From NCBI GenBank assembly GCA_963820545.1, contig CAWGAJ010000002.1:992001-1056000 (forward strand): DNA of 64,000 nt. The letters run 5' to 3'. This document shows positions 35,586 to 46,751 of the stretch, piece after piece. Origin of the DNA: CAWGAJ01 sp963820545. GTDB taxonomy: Bacteria > Planctomycetota > Planctomycetia > Pirellulales > Thermoguttaceae. The first letter of the stretch is position 1, and every line of letters begins with the position of its first letter. Under the pieces are notes generated by a model. The model had not been told where the DNA came from, made no database searches, and was given only the letters and a program-made list of their open reading frames with translations. The position numbers were made by a program, and so were the translations under genes.

Positions 35586-36632
35586 CTACTTTTCTTCGCC
35601 TTCCGTCTTCGGTTTCAGAATTAATGTTACCGGCGTGTCGCGGGGCGGAATCTTTTCGGTGAAGGCTTGGAAGAGTAATTCTGCATTCGATTCGCTGCTT
35701 CTGATCGGCAAATCCAGCATGGCGCTGGGGAAGTTCGCCACGCAGATGAAATCGCCTCCTTCCGCCTTGTAATATTCCTTATCGGTGGTTTCGTCTTTCC
35801 AAAAACCGCTGCCGGCAAATACCCAAGGATGATCTAACGCCTTGCCGGTTTTAATGTCTCGGATCCAATCTTGTGCCCGGGCGGTTTGCACCTCGCCCTT
35901 TGTATTTTTCCAACGAACGGTGATTTCGATCTCGCTTCCGCTGGCGGGAACATACTCGGGATAGAACTGCACAGGGGCGCCTGGTTTTGCCCCGATGGCC
36001 AGCAAGGCGCCATGGACAATAAATGCCTCGGTGGGTACGGCCACGACAGATTCGTGCTCTTTTGTGCCGCGCAGACAAGCGAACATTTCCAAGGGCACTT
36101 CGGTTTGGCAGATCTCCCCTTGCATTACCACTTGTTTATCAACCGCGTCGATCCAGACAGGGTAAACTGGGTGCGCCTTTTTCAGGTTTTCCGGATGATC
36201 GACCAATGGCGGGCCGAGATCGCGGGTCCCGGCCATCTGTTCAGACGCGGCATCATCCTCATCTTCCGAGACGGTGGAGCTGTCGTTTGTTTCCTCAGTT
36301 AGATCATCTTCCGTCGCTTTTTCCTCGGTGTATTCGTCTTCGTTGGCTTGGGCCTTTTCCGGTTCTTGTTTTTCGGCGGTTGTTTCAGTGCCGGATAAGC
36401 CCGCCTTTTCCCGGGGTGACGATGTTTTACTATCGGCTGAAGTCGGCCGTTTAGCCGCACGTTTTTCCCCTTTGAATTTTACTTCGCGCTGTTTATATAC
36501 AGTGCCTTCGTTTGTTGAAATCCGGGCATTATCCGGCTGTTTCTCGACTTTCGGGCAGCCGCCGAATACAACTAACGCGAGAATAACCGCAAAAAGTCGA
36601 GCAATATCTCGCAACACGGGAAAAAGTTCCAT
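35586..36632 (-). CDS. Lipoprotein with YdjY-like domain
   Basis: Predicted lipoprotein of 348 residues: N-terminal hydrophobic stretch ending VVFGGC (lipobox Cys about 26), an acidic low-complexity linker (about 60-135, Glu/Asp/Thr rich) and a C-terminal domain resembling YdjY proteins (ICQTEVPLEMFACLRGTKEHESVVAVP, then WKNTKGEV and DHPWVFAGSGFWKDE). Function unknown; the domain occurs repeatedly in planctomycete exported proteins. ATG at 36632. No operon partner. Confidence 0.78.
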   Translation of the reverse strand: MELFPVLRDIARLFAVILALVVFGGCPKVEKQPDNARISTNEGTVYKQREVKFKGEKRAAKRPTSADSKTSSPREKAGLSGTETTAEKQEPEKAQANEDEYTEEKATEDDLTEETNDSSTVSEDEDDAASEQMAGTRDLGPPLVDHPENLKKAHPVYPVWIDAVDKQVVMQGEICQTEVPLEMFACLRGTKEHESVVAVPTEAFIVHGALLAIGAKPGAPVQFYPEYVPASGSEIEITVRWKNTKGEVQTARAQDWIRDIKTGKALDHPWVFAGSGFWKDETTDKEYYKAEGGDFICVANFPSAMLDLPIRSSESNAELLFQAFTEKIPPRDTPVTLILKPKTEGEEK

Positions 36633-36823
36633 GAGCCAACTCCTTATCGCAAGGGGGCCGGCGATATGAATCCGCCATAATAATTGCGCTGAAATATCGC
36701 CCGCGGATCAGTTTTTCTGATTATAAGGATAACCATAGATGCGGGAAAGTTGCAAGTAGAAATTAGCAAACGGCACTTGCTTCTTTGCCGCAGGGTGTGG
36801 TGCGGTTAAAGATGCGCGCCCAT

Positions 36824-38477
36824 TTATAGTGAAATGGCGATTTCCAGCGGTTCGGGGTCGCTTTCCGAGATTTTATGAATATCTTCCCGAATCCGAAAAA
36901 AGGCCTCGATAACTTCCGGATCCCATTGTTTTCCGGCGCCGTTACGGAGGATTTCCTCGATTTTTTCTTCAGACAGTCCTTCGCGGTAGGGGCGGTCGCT
37001 TTTCATAGCGTCGTAGGCGTCGGCCACGGCGACTATTCGCGCCGAAAGGGGTATCCGTTCGGCAAGCAACTTTTCCGGATATCCGCCGCCGTCCCAAGAT
37101 TCATGATGATGCAGCACGACCGGCAGGACGTCGATGAGATTGCCTAAATCGCGGAGAATGCGATAGCCAATGTCCACGTGAGTTTTGATATGTTGATATT
37201 CTTCTTTACTCAGCTTGCCCGGTTTACGTAACACATCATCATTAATGCCGATCTTGCCGATATCATGCAACAAACCTGAAAGGTACAAGGTATTCAGCAG
37301 GTGCTCGTTGCAGCCGAGTTCTTGGGCCAAGCGAACGGCGACGCGGGCCACCCGATCGCTGTGACCGCAAGTATAGGGATCTTTGGCGTCGATGGCCGAG
37401 GTAAAGGCCCGCACGATCCCGGCCAGTAAATCCGACTGCTGCCGATAGAGCTCGATGTTGCCGCTGTGGATCCCCAGGATGGCGGCCACGGTGTTCAGCA
37501 GATTCGCCTCCACGGTGCCGAATTCACCATCGGTCAAATGATTAAATGCCGCCAGCCAGCCGAAAAGATTCGTGCCCTCGGCAATGGGGACGACAATCAT
37601 TTGCCGCACTTCCGCGCAAGGCCAATCTTCCCGACTGGTAGTCTCCTGGTTAACCACGGTTAGCCGATTATTTTTTTTCACTTCCAGATGGTCTACCAGC
37701 GCGGAAAACTGCTCGTTATTCAGGGGACAATCGCCATGGGTAATGAGGATCGTGGAATTACGGGCTGTATGAGTAACGGATTTGTCGGCGTTGGGGACGG
37801 GCGTCAGTTGCAGTGCCAAACCTTTCGTGGGGAGCACTTCTTCCAGCCATTTAAGCGTTATCCGGCCCAGTTCTTCATCGCTCTTGGAAATTTTCAGGTT
37901 ATGGGTGAGGCGATATAGTAGACTGATTTCCTCGTAGCTGCCGGCAAGATGTACCGAAAGGTTGCTGGTCTCTTCTTCCAATTCCTTGATGCGGTGTCGG
38001 AATTCCACCTGGTCGAGGACTAATTCGCTGATACTTTGGAGGCTTTCCGGCGTCCAGGGAGTTTGTCGGCTGGCCCATTGGGTCGCTTCGTCCGGCTTCA
38101 TGCCCAACAGTTTTGCCTGCCGGGTGAGTGATTCGCTGGGTTCAGTGCGTCGCGTGAGGAAGATGCCCGCGGCGACCAAGCAATTGCCCTTGGCGTCGAT
38201 GATCGGCAGCGCCAGCATGATGAAAGGATCTTCTTCCTCGATAAACTCTGCTCGGCCGCGTTGTGTTATGATGCGACAAATCTCGCGCACAAGGACCAGT
38301 TGCACTCGGGCATATCCGGCGATTCCCGCAAGGTGTCGCCTGTTTCTCCGTCAAAAATCACAAGTTGCGCCGAAAGCTGCGTTCCAGCAACCTTTTCAGG
38401 TCGCTGCTTAGCGCGATAGAATTGGCTTTTTCAGCCGCACTGTTTTCGGTAAGCGCCTGATTCTTGGAACTCAACAT
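36824..38477 (-). CDS. GAF-HD-GYP protein (c-di-GMP phosphodiesterase-like), N-terminal frameshifts
   Basis: The C-terminal HD-GYP domain hydrolyses c-di-GMP in characterised members. It has GHSDRVARVAVRLA, LLHDIGKIGI, KTHVDIGYRIL and HHHESWDGGGYPEKL, i.e. the HD and GYP motifs. A GAF-like sensor region lies in the middle, joined by a coiled coil. The intact frame starts with a GTG at 38305. Upstream, two more segments in other frames (MLSSKNQALTENSAAEK and VIFDGETGDTLRESPDMPEC) make sense if one base is missing near 38284 and another near 38365; the gene then spans 38477-36824 with 551 residues. The N-terminal reconstruction is an inference. Confidence 0.85.
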
Positions 38478-38787
38478 GAAAATACCATAGGACCGATGTT
38501 TTTTCCCAGGCAAGCTGCATCTGTACAAGCTTATGTCGCATTGACCTAAGGATCAAAACAGCTTGTGTACCTTATGCTTCTTAAGGGGATAGTATCCTTG
38601 TGGGGAAAAATGCCTGTTGTAAGGAAAGTGTCGGTAACAAGGGCTTCCCCGGCGAAGAAAACCAGCCTTTTTTATGTACTGGGGAAAAAGCGATCCAGAT
38701 GGCGCGCGGAAATGAAATTCCCGACGCTAAAATCCTGGCGAAGTTGCTTTACTATGATCGTTTTCTACGGTGAAACGCCCAGCGCTG
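38478..38787. other. 310-bp spacer, no gene seen
   Basis: Spacer between the HD-GYP gene and the Flp pilin gene. It contains no recognised repeat family and no supported reading frame. Confidence 0.4.
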
Positions 38788-38967
38788 TCAATCTAAAAAT
38801 CCAACGGCTTGGAGATTGCTAATAATCCCGGCCCACATCCCTCCGGCTTGGGCTCCCACCGCGCCGATTGCGCTGAGGATTGCGATCAATATCAAGGCCA
38901 ACATCACCGCATATTCAACGGCCGTAGCCGCTTGTTCATCGATTAATAATTTGCTCATGAAACTCAT
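38788..38967 (-). CDS. Flp-type IVb pilin
   Basis: A 59-residue pilin of the Flp/Fap family, the major subunit of tight-adherence (Tad) pili. The conserved segment is LLIDEQAATAVEYAVMLALI with the Glu-Tyr pair five residues after the processing site. The residue before the cleavage point is Ala instead of the usual Gly. The start at 38967 has GAGG upstream. No other tad genes are nearby, so assembly must rely on genes elsewhere. Confidence 0.9.
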   Translation of the reverse strand: MSFMSKLLIDEQAATAVEYAVMLALILIAILSAIGAVGAQAGGMWAGIISNLQAVGFLD

Positions 38968-39185
38968 GGTCAAGCCTCTTGGTAACAGCTCTCAGAAAGC
39001 TGCTTTGTCAGTTTTTCGCGTAATATGCCCGGTCGGCCGTTACCCGCCATGAGCCGAATGATCTCGGCGCGTCCGCGTTATCCCAGAAGCTTGGAGAAAC
39101 TCTAGAAAAGCCTTCTATATAAATCTACGTCAAAGGTGAAAATTGTCAAATTGCTCATTTTTTACCCCTGATGACGGGTGGGGAA

Positions 39186-39400
39186 TTACCGCTGGGCCCA
39201 CTGCGGCAGAAATTTCGCCGCGATCTCTACTAATTCCTCGCGTTTAATGGGTTTACTGATGTAGAAATCGCAGCCGGCGGCGAGGCATTTTTCCCGATCT
39301 TCGCTCAGCGCATACGCCGTCAGGGCGACTATCGGCCCCTCGTATCCGTTGTTGCGCAGTTCGCGTGTTGCCGCGTAACCGTTGAGAGGGAATTGATATT
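39186..39400 (-). pseudogene. Truncated receiver domain
   Basis: The C-terminal half of a CheY-like receiver: NGYAATRELRNNG, IVALTAYALSEDREKCLAAG with the switch Thr, and DFYISKPIKREEL with the conserved Lys. The N-terminal half, with the acidic pocket and phosphoacceptor Asp, is missing. The open frame continues to 39503, but those residues (SRRHQDGLCCLEIPRF and so on) do not look like a receiver in any frame, so a rearrangement near 39400 is more likely than a frameshift. Confidence 0.7.
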
Positions 39401-39773
39401 CCCTAAATGAAAACCTGGGAATCTCCAGGCAGCACAGACCATCCTGATGCCGCCTGGAAAATATAAAAAGGATCTCGCTGCGTGCCTGATGAGCGAGCGG
39501 CATCCAGCCGCGGACGAGAACCCTATATGAGAAAGAACGAGGCGCAGAAACCTCTTTCCCTGATCAAAGACCTTGTGCTTTTTTCGTCACATTATCCGCT
39601 TCGCTTGGCCTTTTTCCTGGGCCGTTTTTCTCTGGAACTGCAACGTTTGCAGCGTATTTGCTGGGTATTCAACTTTGCCCCGCACTTGCTGCAACGGCGG
39701 GCTTTCAACTTTTTCACAAACTTGCTTCGCGGTCGTAGTCCCATAACCAGGCTTTCCTATGAATCGTTAGCGT

Positions 39774-39913
39774 TACTTAATTTCGCTTGTTCCCACGGTC
39801 CTACTTAATTTCGCTTGTTCCCACGGTCCTACTTAATTTCGCTTGTTCCCACGGTCCTACTTAATTTCGCTTGTTCCCACGGTCCTACTTAATTTTGCTT
39901 GTTCCCACGGTCC
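39774..39913 (+). repeat. Five tandem copies of a 28-bp unit
   Basis: The unit begins TACTTAATTTCGCTTGTTCC and ends CACGGTCC. Four copies are identical and the fifth has one C-to-T change. The last copy runs into an inverted repeat (TGTTCCCACG, then CGTGGGAACA at 39911-39925), which makes a strong hairpin. Confidence 0.95.
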
Positions 39914-39941
39914 TTCGTGGGAACACATTTTAGCGAAATAT

Positions 39942-39955
39942 ACAAGTCGGGGCGA
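39942..39955. repeat. 14-bp direct repeat of tRNA-Pro 3' end (att-like)
   Basis: ACAAGTCGGGGCGA occurs here and at 40809-40822, where it covers the last nine bases of the tRNA-Pro gene. The pair flanks an 850-bp segment carrying one gene. No integrase is present. Confidence 0.5.
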
Positions 39956-40114
39956 CTGGACGCCAATTGAACTTTTTCTCCAAGGCGCGGCGGGCCTCGA
40001 ACCACAACATATCCGACGCTTCATCTTGGTCTTCGTCCAGAGCACCCCCACTCCAGATTAGAGTGGATTATTGCCGGGTGGTCAATGTCATCTGCAATAA
40101 GCCCCACGTCATGG

Positions 40115-40693
40115 TCATAGTTCAGTTTTTTGAGATACCTCGTAAAGCTTTTCCTGAAAGCCAATCCACCAGCGTTTGCCAAATTTCCTGTCGATACCGG
40201 GAAAATCCTTATGTTTCAATACGCTTTCGACGAATTCTTTGGCCTGTTCCATTAGTTTTTTAGACGCGTCAATAACAGATTGATTTCCCTTGTCGAATTT
40301 GGGTTGCGGAAGATTATCCCCCTTCTTTGCCCCGCTTAATTTATCATCTTTCTCATATTTCTTGGTAACACGTGCTTTATCTAGATGGACCACGTAGGTT
40401 TGAATGGATTGGAGCGTTAACCAAGCGTTCTTATTGAGTGGATTTTTTTTGGGCTTCATCGGCCCATAGCAATCGAACATGTTCAGCTTAATCGAATCCT
40501 GTGCTTTTGGCCGAAAGAAAAAATCATGGACCGCCCTTAGTTTCAGTTGTGCAGCAGTCTTATAGACCTCGGTCAGGGCATAATTGTCTGTCTCTTTCAT
40601 TTCGCTGACGGCACTGGCTAGAACATACAGGTCATAGATTAAGCATCTGAGGTATCCGGCGCGGTCGTCGTGTGTTATCGTATGATTTGTCAA
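40115..40693 (-). CDS. Hypothetical protein
   Basis: A 192-residue, Lys-rich, mostly helical protein that I do not recognise. The start is a TTG at 40693: GGAGG lies eight bases upstream of it and no ATG is available until MKETDNY. It is soluble, without signal peptide. It lies between two copies of a 14-bp sequence matching the tRNA-Pro end, so it could be cargo of a small integrated element. Confidence 0.65.
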   Translation of the reverse strand: MTNHTITHDDRAGYLRCLIYDLYVLASAVSEMKETDNYALTEVYKTAAQLKLRAVHDFFFRPKAQDSIKLNMFDCYGPMKPKKNPLNKNAWLTLQSIQTYVVHLDKARVTKKYEKDDKLSGAKKGDNLPQPKFDKGNQSVIDASKKLMEQAKEFVESVLKHKDFPGIDRKFGKRWWIGFQEKLYEVSQKTEL

Positions 40694-40810
40694 TCTAATT
40701 GCCTCCGCAAAAAGTGTGCCCCTTACTCATCATCACTCGATATTAGTATGACTCATGACCGCCAAAAAAGGAGCCCGTTCGAAATATGTTCGAACGGCCC
40801 CATGTGCAAC

Positions 40811-40888
<78 letters not shown>

Positions 40889-41004
40889 CAATTATTCGGG
40901 TGATATCAATCCACCCGATAGTGCTTATTGTCTTTCTGTAATTTACCTCCCGAATTATAAATATGCAATTGCATATCTGTGATTTATAAGTTACAATTTA
41001 TGTG

Positions 41005-41334
41005 ATGATAGAAATACACCATTACCTGACTAAATCCGGCAAAAATATATTCGAGGAATGGCTGGATTCGTTGAGAGACGAAATGGCAGAAGCGCGGATT
41101 GCCGCGAGAATAGCCCGACTGGCGGCTGGCAACTTCGGCAACTGCAAACCCCTGAAAGATGGTGTCTGGGAATTGCGAATCGATTGGGGACCGGGTTACC
41201 GGATTTACTACGCAATGATTGGCCGCACATGCGTGTTGTTGCTGTGCGGTGGCGATAAACGCAGGCAATCAGCCGACATTCGCCTGGCAGTTGAATATTG
41301 GAACGATTATAAACGAAGGACTGAGAAACAATGA
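41005..41334 (+). CDS. RelE/ParE-like addiction module toxin
   Basis: A 109-residue toxin of the HigB/RelE-like addiction-module killer group: FEEWLDSLRDEMAEARIAARIARLAAGNFG, then LKDGVWELRIDWGPGYRIYY and LLCGGDKRRQ. Such toxins are ribosome-associated mRNA nucleases. The ATG at 41005 is chosen; a GTG lies directly before it. It overlaps the antitoxin start by four bases. A toxin-first order is usual in this group. Confidence 0.92.
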   Translation: MIEIHHYLTKSGKNIFEEWLDSLRDEMAEARIAARIARLAAGNFGNCKPLKDGVWELRIDWGPGYRIYYAMIGRTCVLLLCGGDKRRQSADIRLAVEYWNDYKRRTEKQ

Positions 41335-41648
41335 AAGATAAAGTGAGTATTTCACACGATGAGGTGATGATCAAAAGGCTGCGGAAGAACCGAGCTTTCG
41401 CGGCCGAATATCTCAAGGCGGCGATGGAGGATACTGAAGAGCCGAAGGTGCTGTTGGTTGCATTGCGGCACGTTGCCGAAGCGCGCGGAGGTATCGCCAA
41501 GGTCGCCAAGGCGGCAGGTATCGAGCGGGAGAGCTTATATCGCGCCCTGTCACCACGCGGAAATCCGCGTCTCTCTACACTCTTCGCCGTGACTAAAGCA
41601 ATGGGTTTAACACTCACGGTCGAGAGTTCTCATGCAACAAACTATTGA
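41331..41648 (+). CDS. HigA-like addiction module antidote protein
   Basis: A 105-residue antitoxin: FAAEYLKAAMEDTEEPKVLLVALRHVAEA followed by the helix-turn-helix VAKAAGIERESLYRALSPRGNPRLSTLF. It binds and neutralises the toxin and represses the pair. Overlaps the toxin stop (ATGA). The pair lies between tRNA-Pro and the parAB operon. Confidence 0.93.
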   Translation: MKDKVSISHDEVMIKRLRKNRAFAAEYLKAAMEDTEEPKVLLVALRHVAEARGGIAKVAKAAGIERESLYRALSPRGNPRLSTLFAVTKAMGLTLTVESSHATNY

Positions 41649-41707
41649 ATAATATTCCTGTTGTATTCCAGATCTTTCATCATATCGGCACGCAGATTTA
41701 TCAGGTT

Positions 41708-42846
41708 TTACCCAGCTTCACTACGCACTTCAGCTTTATTGACGCCACAAATATGCTCTCTTACCCGATCAAATTCCTCATGATTGCGGAAGTGGATCAC
41801 CAGTCTGCCGCGTCCCCGGGCGTTGTGTGTAATCTGGACCTTTTTGATTCCCAGTACCATCCGGAATTGCTGTTCCAACGCCGCCAGATGTTCGTTCTGC
41901 CCCCGGCCGACTTTCTTTGATCGCCCTTCGCGGTCGAGCAAAGCCAGCGGTTCTTGATCCGCCGCGTCGATCATCTCTTGCACCAGCGTCTCTGTCTGCC
42001 GGACGTTCAGGCCTTCGCGTTTGATTCGGGCGCAGAATTCGATTTGTTCGCGTTCGTCGCCCAAGGGCAGCATGGCCCGGGCGTGACCTTGCGTGATTTC
42101 ACCCCGGCGCAGGGCCTCTTGCACCGGCTCGGGCAGTTCCAGCAGGCGGATCAAGTTGGCGATTGTCGAGCGATCCAAATTCAAACGCGATGCCAATTCT
42201 TCCTGCGTCGCGCCGTATCGTTCCAGGTACCGCTGAAATGAGGCGGCCTTTTCCAACGGATTAAGGTCTTTGCGCTGGAGATTTTCGATGATCGCCAACT
42301 CGGCGGTTTTGCGGTCGTCGGCCTCGATGATATTCACCGGCACGTCGGTCCAACCGGCCTGTGTTGCCGCCGCAGACGCCGCTCGCCTGCTACGACCTGG
42401 TAACGATCATGCACCCGACGCACCACCACGGGTTGTAATAATCCGTGTGATGAAATGCTTTCGGCAAGGTCTTTTAGTTCCTCGGGATTAAAATCCTGAC
42501 GAGGTTGATCAGGATTACTGTCAATCTTATCGATGGCCACACGTTGCGGACCCGACACGGCTGGATCGACCTGGGCCGGGAAGGCAAAGGCTGGAGTTGT
42601 TCCCCCTTCGGCCGCTGGATTTTCGGCAGATAAAGGATCTCCCGAAGGATATTGAAAATAATCTCCTGATGGCGCCGGGCGGGGATGGGGTGTAATGCCC
42701 TGAGGTTCCTCTTTGTCTTGGCCGACTGCTGGATCAGTTGGAGTGGGCACTCGGTGATATTGGGCCGGCAATGCCGGTTCGCTTTGGGCGTGGATTTGTC
42801 CCAAAAGGGCTTCCAGGCCGCGGCCTAATCGTTTTTCTTTAGTCAC
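41708..42846 (-). CDS. parB: Chromosome partitioning protein ParB, frameshifted
   Basis: ParB binds parS and loads the partition complex with ParA. The frame starting GTG at 42846 gives KEKRLGRGLEALLG, a Pro-rich linker, VAIDKIDSNPDQPR and VVAGERRLR, then shifts; the next frame begins PVNIIEADDRKTAELAIIENLQRKDLNPLEKA and holds the HTH (TQEELASRLNLDRSTIANLIRLLELP) and the C-terminal dimer domain. One missing G near 42370 explains it: CGG GCG GCA gives RAA as in other ParB proteins. Restored length 379 residues. The start overlaps the parA stop. Error is more likely than true loss. Confidence 0.9.
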
Positions 42847-43585
42847 GTTCCAGTACCTCCATGCAAAGTTCTATGTATGCTCGACTACCCCTTGTGCGGG
42901 GTGCGTAATCAATAACTGGTATTCCATGGCTGGGCGCCTCCGATACGGCCACGTCGCGAGGAATGACCGTATGGAAAACAATCTCCCCGAAAAATTCGCG
43001 GACTTCCGCCTCGACTTCATGGGTCAGCTCCAAAGTGTGATCGTACATCGTAAGCGCGATCCCGCCGAATTGGAGTTGATTCGGTTCGTTTTGCATTACA
43101 TCGCGAATGACCTCGATCATCTGTGCCAAGCCTTCCATGGCAAAATATTCACACTGGATGGGCATGAATACTTCCGTCGAACTGGCCAGGGCCGTGCGGG
43201 TGAGCGGACCAAGCGATGGCGGACAATCGATCAACACAAAGTCGTAGGAATTAAATCCGCCGGACAACTGCTCGCGCAGCCGGGCGGTTTGCTGGCGATC
43301 ATCGCGGCAGAGGGCCTCCACATCGCGGAAACTTCGGCTGCCCGGTAAAACATCTAGCCGGGGCACGTTGGTCTCGCAAACCCCCTGACGGAGTGGGGTG
43401 CAGGCTACCAGTGGATGATCGCTCGTCGGTTGCCGGCCCAGTCCGGATGTGGCATTGCACTGCGGATCAAGGTCCACCAACAGCGTGTGCAAGCCGGCCT
43501 TGGCCAAGGTTGCAGCCAAATTAATGGCCGTTGTGGTCTTGCCGACTCCGCCTTTCTGATTGGCCACAGAAAAGATCCGAACCAC
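42839..43585 (-). CDS. parA: Chromosome partitioning ATPase ParA
   Basis: Deviant Walker-type ATPase (Soj/ParA) that moves ParB-parS complexes. The deviant Walker A is NQKGGVGKTTTAINLAATLA, A' is LLVDLDPQCNATSGLG and Walker B is YDFVLIDCPPSLG. 248 residues, normal for a chromosomal ParA without an N-terminal HTH. The start is a GTG at 43585 with GGAGG six bases upstream. Two parS sites lie upstream, at 43764 and 43833. Overlaps parB by eight bases. Confidence 0.95.
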   Translation of the reverse strand: MVRIFSVANQKGGVGKTTTAINLAATLAKAGLHTLLVDLDPQCNATSGLGRQPTSDHPLVACTPLRQGVCETNVPRLDVLPGSRSFRDVEALCRDDRQQTARLREQLSGGFNSYDFVLIDCPPSLGPLTRTALASSTEVFMPIQCEYFAMEGLAQMIEVIRDVMQNEPNQLQFGGIALTMYDHTLELTHEVEAEVREFFGEIVFHTVIPRDVAVSEAPSHGIPVIDYAPRTRGSRAYIELCMEVLERD

Positions 43586-43763
43586 ACTCAGCCTCCATGC
43601 CTATGCACCAAAACGATTCCTTCATCCGGCACCTATCGAGATTGTAACCAGGGACGGCAATGTGAGGAAATGCCAGTTTAACGGACAGAGGAACAGTGGA
43701 GAGTGGGCAGACGGCAGATTGATCCTGGATTTCAAGCGGATTGACAAATCTACGTATATTATC

Positions 43764-43779
43764 TGTTTCACGTGAAACT
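43764..43779. promoter_or_regulatory. parS site 1
   Basis: TGTTTCACGTGAAACT matches the ParB-binding consensus TGTTTCACGTGAAACA except for the last base, 179 bases upstream of parA. Confidence 0.92.
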
Positions 43780-43832
43780 GCTGGTTTTCTTAACTAGCCA
43801 AATTTCTGTTTTCAGGACAGTTTCTAAAGGCG

Positions 43833-43848
43833 GTTCCACGTGAAACCA
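43833..43848. promoter_or_regulatory. parS site 2
   Basis: GGTTCCACGTGAAACC fits the relaxed consensus GTTNCACGTGAAAC, between site 1 and the end of the DUF1015 gene. Confidence 0.85.
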
Positions 43849-43870
43849 CTAATTTTTGACAAGCGGTGCT

Positions 43871-45175
43871 TTATTCCAATGGATTGAGTACCAGCCCACT
43901 GAGGAGCTTTGGATAGAAATAGGTGCTCTTGGCCGGCATACGTTCTCCGCGCAGACTGATCTGGCGCACGTGTTCGACAGTGGCTGGCATGACCAACGCC
44001 GCCAAGGGGTATTCGCCGGTTTTCAGTTCGCTGACGACTTCTTCGATCAGGTGCACGTAAGTCGGTTTGGGCAGATCAGTACAGCCGAGCAGGTCAAAGA
44101 TGATCAGCCGATGCAGCAGGGCAACGCCCAATTGCCGCCACTGGTCGTTATGGTCTTTGGCCACCTCGGCCATCCGTGCCTGGCCGGCGCTGGTTAATGT
44201 AGCAACGGTCCATTGGTTGTCCTTGCGCGTGAAAAGACCGATTATCCCCTGCATGCCCAGGATTTCAATTTCTTCCCAAACCGTGGTGGCATAATCCGGG
44301 CCTTCGCCGAGCACGCGGCACGAAAAACAATCGCCCAGTTTTGCCGCCAGTTCGCCGCTGGTCATTTCCGGCACGCCGCGGAAAAGGCGGTGCGTGGGCA
44401 TGACGATCAGGCCCGGGTCTTCCATGGCCACGAACATCATCAGCGTGTAGTTGGCCGGATGGGTGGGCGAAAGGAATCCGCTATCGAAGATATCATCGCG
44501 GTATTTACACGCGGTTTCGTAGCGGTGATGGCCGTCGGCTATGAATACGGGCCTTGGTCCCATTAGCGCGGTCAAGGCCGAAATTGTCGGTAGATCGCTT
44601 ATCGGCCAGAGTCGATGGACCACTCCCTGCTTATCCACGGCCATCAGCGGCGTTTTGTCGGCCACGGCTTTGTCCAACAGTTTTTCGGCTTCTTTGTCCG
44701 GATCGGAATAGAGTCCAAAGATCGGGCTGAGGTTCACCTTGCAAACCGCGGTCAGCATGAGCCGGTCCAGTTTTGGGCCGGGCATGGTTTCTTCGTGTGG
44801 GAACACATGCCCAGCGCCAAAGGGCGAAACCCGCTGCCGGGCGAGGAAGCCGCGACGCGTGTAGGTTGTGCCGGCGTAGTCGAAATCCTGATAGTAGACG
44901 TAGACAGCCGGGTCGGCCTCGGTGAAAAAAATTCCTTCGGAACGCCAGTTTTTCAGGAATCGTCCCGCGCGGATATAACGATTGTTTTGTTCATCGTCGT
45001 CGCGGGGCTCGATCCGGTTTAGATCGATCCGGATGAAATTACAAGGATGCTTCTGATAAAGCTCAGCTTGCAATTCCGGACCGATAACGTCGTATGGCGG
45101 TGAAACCACGTCGCTTAATGAACCAACTTTACCAAGATTGTAACGGATTCCACGGAAGGCTTGTATTTCTGGCAT
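43871..45175 (-). CDS. DUF1015 family protein
   Basis: A 434-residue DUF1015 protein. Typical segments are VVSPPYDVI near the N terminus, FIRIDLNRIEP, PHEETMPGPKLDRL, PVFIADGHHRYETA with its conserved His pair, and TLMMFVAMEDPGLIVMPTHR. The family has no settled biochemical role; it often lies near serine or phosphoserine metabolism genes. ATG at 45175. ahcY lies immediately upstream on the same strand (18 bases), so they may share a transcript. Confidence 0.92.
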   Translation of the reverse strand: MPEIQAFRGIRYNLGKVGSLSDVVSPPYDVIGPELQAELYQKHPCNFIRIDLNRIEPRDDDEQNNRYIRAGRFLKNWRSEGIFFTEADPAVYVYYQDFDYAGTTYTRRGFLARQRVSPFGAGHVFPHEETMPGPKLDRLMLTAVCKVNLSPIFGLYSDPDKEAEKLLDKAVADKTPLMAVDKQGVVHRLWPISDLPTISALTALMGPRPVFIADGHHRYETACKYRDDIFDSGFLSPTHPANYTLMMFVAMEDPGLIVMPTHRLFRGVPEMTSGELAAKLGDCFSCRVLGEGPDYATTVWEEIEILGMQGIIGLFTRKDNQWTVATLTSAGQARMAEVAKDHNDQWRQLGVALLHRLIIFDLLGCTDLPKPTYVHLIEEVVSELKTGEYPLAALVMPATVEHVRQISLRGERMPAKSTYFYPKLLSGLVLNPLE

Positions 45176-45193
45176 GATAGCAATGCTAGCAAA

Positions 45194-46510
<1,317 letters not shown>

Positions 46511-46660
46511 AATAATTTCCTTCGCATAAAACCTGTAATTAAATCACAGATCTTAATGATAAAAAATTGATAAGGTTTGACAAGACAAGGTTCGCATTCG
46601 GTTAATATTAACAATTGGTTTGTAAACATTGTTATTGAGATTCGGGAAAGTAAAGTGCAA

Positions 46661-46684
46661 TAGCCGGCGGCTAACAGCCGCCGG
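46661..46684. repeat. Palindromic repeat family F
   Basis: TAGCCGGCGGCTAACAGCCG and following CCGG form a strong hairpin between trpF and ahcY. Confidence 0.7.
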
Positions 46685-46751
46685 AAAATATGTAGGAAAG
46701 TAGTCTTTTATAACCGCGCCTGACCAACCATCGGCTGCCGGAATATACTTT

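Larger units (their letters stand above)
39401..40114. other. Repeat-bearing spacer, no gene supported
   Basis: It holds a 28-bp tandem repeat (39774-39913), a hairpin, and a 14-bp copy of the tRNA-Pro end (39942-39955). A plus-strand frame with an ATG at 39527 (MRKNEAQKPLSLIKDLVLF) has no recognised motif, and its end is made of the tandem repeat. Confidence 0.5.

Noticed and set aside
39482..39808. 108-codon plus-strand frame with an ATG at 39527
   Set aside because: Its C terminus is encoded by the 28-bp tandem repeat, and it has no recognised motif or good ribosome binding site.
39774..39913. Possible CRISPR array
   Set aside because: The 28-bp units abut directly with no spacers, and no cas genes are present.
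46511..46751. Possible SAH riboswitch before ahcY
   Set aside because: I could not find the conserved SAH aptamer sequence; only a family F hairpin is clear.
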